Assembly: GCF_905373215.1 (NCBI RefSeq)
Contig: NZ_CAJPRT010000009.1
Location: 1 to 64,000, forward strand
Direction: 5' to 3'
Length of the DNA: 64,000 nucleotides
Source of the DNA: an uncultured Campylobacter sp.
GTDB lineage: Bacteria > Campylobacterota > Campylobacteria > Campylobacterales > Campylobacteraceae
The stretch's first letter is position 1. Each line of letters begins with the position of its first letter. A program made the translations under genes and the position numbers. The notes under the pieces were generated by a model. That model was not told the DNA's origin, did no database searches, and saw nothing but the letters and a program-made list of their open reading frames with translations. Below, in pieces: positions 58,550 to 64,000 of this stretch.

Positions 58550-59686
58550 CCCGTCTTTATCGCGCTAAAATTTGGTCGCGGCTTAGAATTTAAGTGCAGT
58601 TTTAGGCGTTTTGACGTAAGCTAGCACTATGTTGCATTTTTTTGCGCTTTAAATTTAATCATATCTTGGCACGAGCGATTTAAATTTACGCGGCTTGGAA
58701 TACGGGGCGGCTTTGGGCGCAGTCTCGCAGCGGTTGAAATATATACAATTAAAATTTATACCTCGCGCGAAAACGTAAGCTGCGTAAGCCCGCCGCCAAA
58801 ATACGAGTAATTGAAAATTTTGTGGCGTCGCGCTGCGATAAAATTTCTTTTTGCAGAGGCTTGTAAACTTCTTGGCGGCTAAATTTATCCTTGCAGACTT
58901 GCGGCTTAAAATTTAATACGCCCTGCATGGAATTTTAAAATTTGCGCCGCCGTGAAATTTTAAAAATTTAGCGCTAAATTTGCAGCTCGCGGAATTTTAT
59001 CTTTAAATTTCGCCGTGTAAATTTTGATCGCTCGCTGCTGTGCATGCCGCCTATCTGTGTGTTGTTCAAGCTAGTGCCAGACCGAGCGGTAAATGCAGCG
59101 ACACGGGCTCACCTCCGTTTTTCGCACATGGCGGTAGAAAATGCTGCGCTATCTGCGGTATTCGGCATAAATACGGCGCAAAAGCTCTTGCTTGAGATGG
59201 GCACGACGAACGCACGCCGTCGCAGCGCGCATTTCGTCGTTCACAAACTTTCGTTTAATCCCTGATGATGCGATAGATTAGGCGGAACAGACTTTGCATC
59301 CGTTTAAAATTTCAGAGCACGATTTCGCCGTGAAATTTTAATAGAAAGTCTATACTTCTGTTGCTAAATTTCGGATCGAATTTTACATTTTGAGTTGCAC
59401 CGAGGCGCTGTTATAAAATTCCGTGCCTTAAATTTAAAGCAAAATTCTGCGGCACGGTGAAATTTCAAAATTTCGTTGCGGTAAATTTGTGCTCTAAAAT
59501 TTCATCCATGAATGTAGAATTTTAAGTCGGCAAATATAAAATTTAGAAGGCAAAGTTTGCTGCCGCATCGTGTACTGCGCCGCGAAATACTACTCTACAA
59601 AACCTGCGCCTAACCTCATAAATTTCGTCGTGCAAAATTTATGCAGAATTTACGCGGAGTTCTTGCTGTCGCGCCGCTTCGCTTCG
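58550..59686. repeat. Long non-coding gap with AAATTT repeats
   Basis: More than 1.1 kb without a credible gene. Recurring words are TTAAATTTA, AAATTTTAAAATTT-like pieces, GCGGCTAAATTT and GAATTTTAAAATTTGCG. The palindrome AAATTTAGCGCTAAATTT is at 58964-58981. A plus-strand ORF at 59044-59265 has no family features or ribosome site. Confidence 0.55.
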
Positions 59687-60058
59687 TTACTTTGAACGCG
59701 GCTTATTAAGTTTTAGTGCGACTACGGCGATTGCGACGTTTGCGTCGTGCGTGATGCTAAGGCTTGCGGATTTGATGTGAAATTTTTTACGGATTTTTTT
59801 ACGGATTTTTAAATGCGGCGCGCCCAGGGCGTCTTTGTAAATTTTAGCGTCTTTAAAGCCGAATTCCGCGCCGATGCCGGTGCCTAGCGCCTTGCTAAGC
59901 GCCTCTTTGGCGGCATAGATGCCCGCGATACTTTCGTCACGCAGCGCGGAGGAGTGTTCGGATTTTTTCAAAATGCGCTTTAGAAATTTCGCGCCGTATT
60001 TTGTGCGCAGCGCCGCGATCCTGCGCACCGCGGTTATGTCCGTGCCGATCTTTATCAC
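59687..60058 (-). CDS. acpS: Holo-[acyl-carrier-protein] synthase
   Basis: 123 residues. It adds phosphopantetheine from CoA to apo-ACP for fatty acid synthesis. The Mg-binding residues are D7 in IGTDITAV and E52 in YAAKEALSKALGTG. Later blocks are FKDAKIYKDALGAPHLKI (the family's L-x-G) and ASLSITHDANVAIAVVAL. The basic segment KIRKKIRKKFHIK is longer than usual. It begins 28 bases after the ppi stop on the same strand. Confidence 0.92.
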   Translation of the reverse strand: MIKIGTDITAVRRIAALRTKYGAKFLKRILKKSEHSSALRDESIAGIYAAKEALSKALGTGIGAEFGFKDAKIYKDALGAPHLKIRKKIRKKFHIKSASLSITHDANVAIAVVALKLNKPRSK

Positions 60059-60086
60059 GGTCTAGCGCCCCGCGGTTTAAATTTAA

Positions 60087-60581
60087 TCACGATTGCAGGC
60101 TCTCTTTAATCTCGACGTCGATGATCTTATCGCCCTGTCTGATCGCGTCCAAAACCGCCAGGCTAGGCTGATCCACGATTTGTCCGAACACCGTGTGCAC
60201 GCCGTCTAGGTGCGGCTGCGCGCTGTGGCAGACGAAAAACTGACTCCCGCCCGTATCGCGCCCCGCGTGCGCCATCGATAGCGCGCCGCGCACGTGCTTG
60301 TGCTTTTGGCGGTCGCATTCGCACTTTATACGCCAGCCGGGACCTCCCGTGCCGGTGCCGCGCGGGCAGCCGCCTTGGATCACGAAATTTGGGATCACGC
60401 GGTGAAAATTTAGCCCCTTGTAAAACCCGCTGCGAGCAAGGCTAGCGAAATTCGTAACCGCCTGCGGGGCTTCGCCACCGAAAAGCTCCAGCTTCATATC
60501 GCCCTTTTCGGTTTTGATAACTGCGTATTTATCGCGCGCTAAAGCCGCTGTGTCGATGTCGTAAATTTTTAAGCTTTCCAT
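60087..60581 (-). CDS. Peptidyl-prolyl cis-trans isomerase, cyclophilin type
   Basis: 164 residues. Cyclophilin motifs include FASLARSGFYKGLNFHRVIPNFVIQGG (catalytic Arg in FHRV), GTGTGGPGWRIKCECD, RGALSMAHAGRDTGGSQFF and HLDGVHTVFGQIVDQ. There is no signal peptide, so it is cytosolic, like PpiB. AGGAGAAAAAA precedes the ATG. The yebC gene is 9 bases upstream on the same strand, which is the C. jejuni order as I remember it. Two cysteines in IKCECDRQ are unusual for PpiB but common in epsilonproteobacteria. Confidence 0.94.
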   Translation of the reverse strand: MESLKIYDIDTAALARDKYAVIKTEKGDMKLELFGGEAPQAVTNFASLARSGFYKGLNFHRVIPNFVIQGGCPRGTGTGGPGWRIKCECDRQKHKHVRGALSMAHAGRDTGGSQFFVCHSAQPHLDGVHTVFGQIVDQPSLAVLDAIRQGDKIIDVEIKESLQS

Positions 60582-60590
60582 TTTTTTCTC

Positions 60591-61325
60591 CTATGCGATG
60601 TTGGTGTAAACTGCCTGCACGTCGTCGTCATCCTCCAGCCGCTCTAGCAGTGCATCGATGTCGCCGAGCTGCTCCTCGCTAAATTCGTGCTTTTCATTAG
60701 CGACGAATTTTAAGCTTGCGCTGATGATCTCAAGCCCTATCTTTTCGATACCTTCGTTTAGAGTGCCGAAGCTTTCGTATTCGCCGTAGATTAGTAGCGT
60801 CTTTTCGAGTTCGCCCTTATCGTTTTCAAACTCATTGATCTCAAGCTCGCTAAGACCGAAGTCGATGAGCTCAAGCTCAAGCTCCTCGGTGTCGCGGTTC
60901 GGCAGCTTGGTCTCAAAAACGGCCTTGTGCGAAAACATAAATTTCAAACTGCCGCTCGGCAAAAACTCGCCCTTGGCTTTGTTTAAAATCGACTTTACGT
61001 TCGCGACGGTGCGGGTCGGGTTGTCGGTGGCGCATTCGATTATGAGAAGTGCGCCGTGGGGCGCCTTGCCGTCGTAAAAGATCGTTTTGATATCGGCGCT
61101 ATCCTTGCCGCTAGCGCGCTTGATAGCCGCGTCGATGTTGTCTTTGGGCATATTTTGCGCCTTTGCCGTGGCGATCGCGGCGCGCAGTTTGGAGTTCATC
61201 AGCGGATCTTCGCCGCCCTCTTTCGCAGCCATCGTTATGGCCTTGCCCAGTTTTGGGAAAAGTTTGCTCATCTTCCCCCATCTAGCTTCTTTTGAAGCGC
61301 GTCTGTATTCAAAAGCTCGTCCCAT
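60591..61325 (-). CDS. yebC: YebC/PmpR family DNA-binding regulator (TACO1-like)
   Basis: 244 residues. The N-terminus MGRAFEYRRASKEARWGKMS is the invariant family start, followed by LGKAITMAAKEGGEDPLMNSKLRAAIATAKAQNMPKDNIDAAIKRA. GHGALLIIECATDNPTRTVANVKSILNK-like sequence forms the second domain. Recent work ties YebC proteins to relief of ribosome stalling as well as transcription control. Upstream, the -10 box TATAAT lies at 61359-61364 on the minus strand. It leads the operon with ppi and probably acpS. Confidence 0.95.
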   Translation of the reverse strand: MGRAFEYRRASKEARWGKMSKLFPKLGKAITMAAKEGGEDPLMNSKLRAAIATAKAQNMPKDNIDAAIKRASGKDSADIKTIFYDGKAPHGALLIIECATDNPTRTVANVKSILNKAKGEFLPSGSLKFMFSHKAVFETKLPNRDTEELELELIDFGLSELEINEFENDKGELEKTLLIYGEYESFGTLNEGIEKIGLEIISASLKFVANEKHEFSEEQLGDIDALLERLEDDDDVQAVYTNIA

Positions 61326-61358
61326 AAAATTCCTTAAAACTTAAATTTAAAACGGGTG

Positions 61359-61364
61359 ATTATA
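61359..61364 (-). promoter_or_regulatory. -10 box for yebC-ppi
   Basis: The minus strand reads TTCGTTATAATCACC with TATAAT 34 bases before the yebC ATG. Confidence 0.6.
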
Positions 61365-61457
61365 ACGAAAAACCCTTAAATTTCAGGAGCGGGCGTTGAA
61401 ATAAAATTTATTAAAAAGTAGTATAAGTTTTGAAATTTTAATCCGAAGGAGAGACTC

Positions 61458-61673
61458 ATGGCTTTGAAACAAAGCGTAAAATTTAAGGCGCAAAATATCC
61501 ACTGCGAAAATTGCGCGAGGACGATCAAAAACGCGCTTAAGGACGATTTCGGCGAGATCGAGGTGGACGTGGCAAGCGGAGTGGTGAGTTTAAGCTTAGA
61601 TCCGCGCGACGAGGCTAAATTTAAAGAGGAGATGGACGATTTGGGCTTTAGCGTCGCAGAAAAGCTAGCCTAA
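61458..61673 (+). CDS. copZ: Copper chaperone, CopZ-like HMA domain
   Basis: 71 residues, one heavy-metal-associated domain. The metal-binding pair is C16 and C19 in NIHCENCARTIK, and the fold is the usual beta-alpha-beta-beta-alpha-beta. It carries Cu(I) to the CopA pump in the cytosol. CGAAGGAGAGA lies before the ATG. copA starts 11 bases after its stop. C. jejuni has the same pair as I remember it. Confidence 0.9.
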   Translation: MALKQSVKFKAQNIHCENCARTIKNALKDDFGEIEVDVASGVVSLSLDPRDEAKFKEEMDDLGFSVAEKLA

Positions 61674-61684
61674 AAACTAACGCA

Positions 61685-63862
61685 ATGTCAAGTAAAATCA
61701 CTCTAAATATCGTCGGGATGAGCTGCGTAAACTGCTCCAATGCGATCGAGCGGGTAAGTCGAAAGATCGAGGGGGTGCAGGACGCGCACGTAAATTTCGC
61801 AAACGGCAGCGGCGAGTTCGTACTTGCTGATCCGGCGCTTGAGGAGACGCTAAAAGCCAAGATCAAAAAGCTGGGCTACGACATCGCCGTCGATTACGAG
61901 GATTTGGAGCGCAAAAAGCGGCGCAACCTCAAAGCGGCGCTATTTAGACTTATTCTCGCTCTCGTTTTAGCCGCGGCGGTAATGGCGGTGGAGATGAGCA
62001 GTTTTTTAGGCTTCGTTCCAAAGGCGCTACTTTGCGCGGCGATGGCGTGCGTGAGCCTATTTTACTGCGGCAAGAACTTCTTTTATCACGCTTACGGCTC
62101 TCTGAAAAACAGAAGCTTCGATATGAACGTGCTCGTGGCGATGGGAAGCTTTTTTGCGTTTGCCTATTCGCTAACGGCCGCGGCGTGGGTCTATACGCAC
62201 GGCGCGCAGAACGAATTTACCAATCTTTATTTCTCGTCCGCCTCGATGATAATCGCCTTTATCTCGCTCGGCAAATACCTAGAAGAGCGCAGCAAGATGA
62301 AGGCGAACGACTACATCAAGGGACTAATCGATCTAAGCCCTAAAACCGCGCTTTTGATCAAGGACGACGGCACGATAGCTGAAGTGCGCGCAGAAGCGCT
62401 AAAGCCGGGCGATAAGGTGCTCGTAAAAAACGGCTCGCGCATCCCTTGCGACGGGCTTATCGTAGAAGGCGGCGCGCAGATCGACGCTTCGCTCATCAGC
62501 GGCGAGAGCTTGGCGGTTTATAAAGGCGTAGGCGATGAGGTAAATGCGGGCTGCGTCAGCACGGACGGCGTTATCTACGTGAAGGTGACGAAATTTTCGC
62601 ATCAGACGCTGCTTGCCGAGATTAAAAATCTGCTAAACGAGGCAGGCAACAAAAAGATGCCGATCGCGCGCTTTGCGGATAAAATTTCAAATATCTTCGT
62701 GCCCGCGGTGATTTTGATCGCGCTTGTCAGCTTTATAGCGTGGATGGCGCTTGACGGGCGACTCTCATACGCCGCATCCGCCGCTATCTGCGTGCTTATC
62801 ATCTCCTGCCCGTGCGCGCTAGGTCTTGCGACGCCGATTGCGATCGTTTGCGCGATCTCAAACGCCGCAAAGGCTGGAATTTTAATCAAAAATCCCGAAA
62901 TTTTAGAAATTTTAAAAGGCGCCGACGTCGCGGTTTTTGATAAAACAGGCACGCTTAGCAAGGGCGAAATTTCTGTAAGCTTCAGCGATCTGAGCGCTCA
63001 GGATCTCTATGCTCTAGCAAGCGCGCAAAAGCTTAGCGAGCATCCGATCTCAAAGGCGATCGTAAAATTTGCCGAGCTGAAATTCGGCGAAATTTCTAAA
63101 TTTAACGGCGAGTTCGAAAGCATCGCGGGCAAGGGGATTGTCGCTAAAAATCCCACCGGCGAAATTCTTTGCGGCAGCGCGGGCTTTCTGCGCGAGCGCG
63201 GCGTGGATGCGGGCGTCGAAGTAGAAGCGGAGGAGCTTTTAGACAAGGGCTTCGGCGTCGTTTACTGTGCGATAGGCGGCTCATACGCGGGCTTCATCGC
63301 ATTTAGCGACGAGATCAGAGCCGAAGCGCGCGGCGTCGTGCAGACGCTGCAAAAAAGAGGCGTAAAAACCGTCATGCTAACGGGCGATAACGCCAAAACG
63401 GCAAATTTCGTCGCTCGCAACCTCGGCATCGACGAGGTAAGAAGCGGAGTGCTTCCAAGCGGCAAATATGAGTTCATCAAATCCCTGACGGACGAAGGCA
63501 AGCGGGTGCTTTTCGTGGGTGACGGCGTCAATGACGCGCCGAGCTTAAAAGCCGCTAGTATCGGCATCGCGATGAACGGCGGCAGCGACGTAGCCAAGGG
63601 CGCGGGCGACGTGATCTTTATAAAAAACGACCTTGAAAGCGTGCTGTATCTATTCCGCCTAGGCGGTGCCGCCATGCGGACGATCAAACAAAACCTCTTC
63701 TGGGCGCTGTTTTACAACGCCGTATGTATCCCGATCGCAGCAGGCGCGCTATATCCAGCGCTCGGCGTGCTTCTAAAGCCGATGTACGGCGCTGCCGCGA
63801 TGTGCTTTAGCTCCGTAACGGTCGTGCTAAACTCCATCAGATTGAAATTCGCTAAATTTTAA
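61685..63862 (+). CDS. copA: Copper-exporting P1B-type ATPase
   Basis: 725 residues. One N-terminal HMA domain has C14 and C17 in GMSCVNCSNA. The membrane ion site is C375-P-C377 (SCPCALGLATP), the phosphorylated aspartate is D419 in DKTGTLSKG, the HP motif is in LSEHPISKAI, and the hinge is GDGVNDAPSLKA. LISGESLAV is the actuator motif (with S rather than T in TGES). Eight TM helices are present. It exports Cu(I) to the periplasm with CopZ. The CPC plus the C-terminal YN and MxxSS motifs (FYNAVCIP, MCFSSVTVVLNS) indicate Cu(I) specificity. Its start follows the copZ stop by 11 bases. Confidence 0.96.
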   Translation: MSSKITLNIVGMSCVNCSNAIERVSRKIEGVQDAHVNFANGSGEFVLADPALEETLKAKIKKLGYDIAVDYEDLERKKRRNLKAALFRLILALVLAAAVMAVEMSSFLGFVPKALLCAAMACVSLFYCGKNFFYHAYGSLKNRSFDMNVLVAMGSFFAFAYSLTAAAWVYTHGAQNEFTNLYFSSASMIIAFISLGKYLEERSKMKANDYIKGLIDLSPKTALLIKDDGTIAEVRAEALKPGDKVLVKNGSRIPCDGLIVEGGAQIDASLISGESLAVYKGVGDEVNAGCVSTDGVIYVKVTKFSHQTLLAEIKNLLNEAGNKKMPIARFADKISNIFVPAVILIALVSFIAWMALDGRLSYAASAAICVLIISCPCALGLATPIAIVCAISNAAKAGILIKNPEILEILKGADVAVFDKTGTLSKGEISVSFSDLSAQDLYALASAQKLSEHPISKAIVKFAELKFGEISKFNGEFESIAGKGIVAKNPTGEILCGSAGFLRERGVDAGVEVEAEELLDKGFGVVYCAIGGSYAGFIAFSDEIRAEARGVVQTLQKRGVKTVMLTGDNAKTANFVARNLGIDEVRSGVLPSGKYEFIKSLTDEGKRVLFVGDGVNDAPSLKAASIGIAMNGGSDVAKGAGDVIFIKNDLESVLYLFRLGGAAMRTIKQNLFWALFYNAVCIPIAAGALYPALGVLLKPMYGAAAMCFSSVTVVLNSIRLKFAKF

Positions 63863-64000
63863 CGCGGCGGATTTTGCGCTAGCCGCGGAATGTTGCGCGG
63901 CGAAATTTTAATTCTACTCCGCGCAGAGCGCGTAAAATTTTATCCCGCGGCTAATCGCGCGCGGAATTCCGCGGGATTAGCGCTGCTTGCAAAATTTTAT

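Noticed and set aside
59044..59265. 73-codon ORF in the gap before acpS
   Set aside because: No ribosome site and no recognisable features; it sits in the repeat-rich gap.

Overview
The window looks like chromosome from a Campylobacter, probably one of the higher-GC species such as C. gracilis; the species is inference. Supporting signs are frdCAB with a di-heme cytochrome FrdC directly after lgt, a class II DAHP synthase, a RibB enzyme with a degenerate RibA half, and gene orders that match what I remember of C. jejuni. Those orders are small Cys protein-fbp-mobB-lipoprotein, slt-yggT-gltX, phosphoesterase-psd, methyltransferase-YkgJ-TPR-trpC-HIT, lgt-frdCAB, and ppi-yebC. There are no rRNA or tRNA genes, IS transposases or CRISPR arrays that I can see.

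Layout. 1-10.1 kb: SYLF lipid-binding protein, M23 peptidase, a RusA-like protein, Ogt, dapE, LysE-type exporter, fbp and mobB, separated by two roughly 1.1 kb non-coding stretches rich in AAATTT-type words. 10.2-24.2 kb: lipoprotein, a broken beta-propeller gene, slt, yggT, gltX, mscL, a Crp/Fnr regulator, phosphoesterase, psd, a pseudopilin and priA. 24.3-26.6 kb and 28.9-30.3 kb: two AT-rich accessory islands, each a tandemly duplicated small-gene module with a decayed copy, flanking ybeY and queC. 30.5-37.7 kb: tsaD, creD, and a TonB-dependent (probably haem) receptor divergent from exbB-exbD-tonB with Fur-box-like sites between. 37.9-47.3 kb: flavin oxidoreductase, TrmN-like methyltransferase, YkgJ, TPR protein, trpC, HIT, ribB, dinB and a TorD-like protein. 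47.9-52.3 kb: lgt-frdCAB. 52.4-55.6 kb: AT-rich membrane-protein paralogues and an ankyrin protein. 55.8-64 kb: rarD, DAHP synthase, acpS, ppi, yebC and the copZ-copA copper export pair.

The most striking feature is a set of long in-frame, low-complexity inserts inside otherwise conserved housekeeping proteins: PriA (two), QueC, YbeY, phosphatidylserine decarboxylase, the TrmN-like methyltransferase and the RusA-like protein. A related tail ends the TPR protein. At DNA level the inserts are degenerate repeats around an AAATT(T/C) core, read as QNS/ENS in one frame and as EIS/KIS in another. They are stop-poor on both strands. The same words dominate the long intergenic gaps, so coding inserts and gaps may come from one expanding repeat process. 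This is the best candidate here for something undescribed.

Functionally the window combines anaerobic respiration (FrdCAB, a possible TorD chaperone, MobB), TonB-energised iron or haem uptake, copper export, cell-wall turnover (Slt, M23, DapE), lipid and lipoprotein maturation (Psd, Lgt, AcpS), and tRNA or queuosine modification (QueC, TsaD, TrmN). Gene-family calls rest on motifs read by eye. Lengths of homologues and C. jejuni gene orders are from memory.
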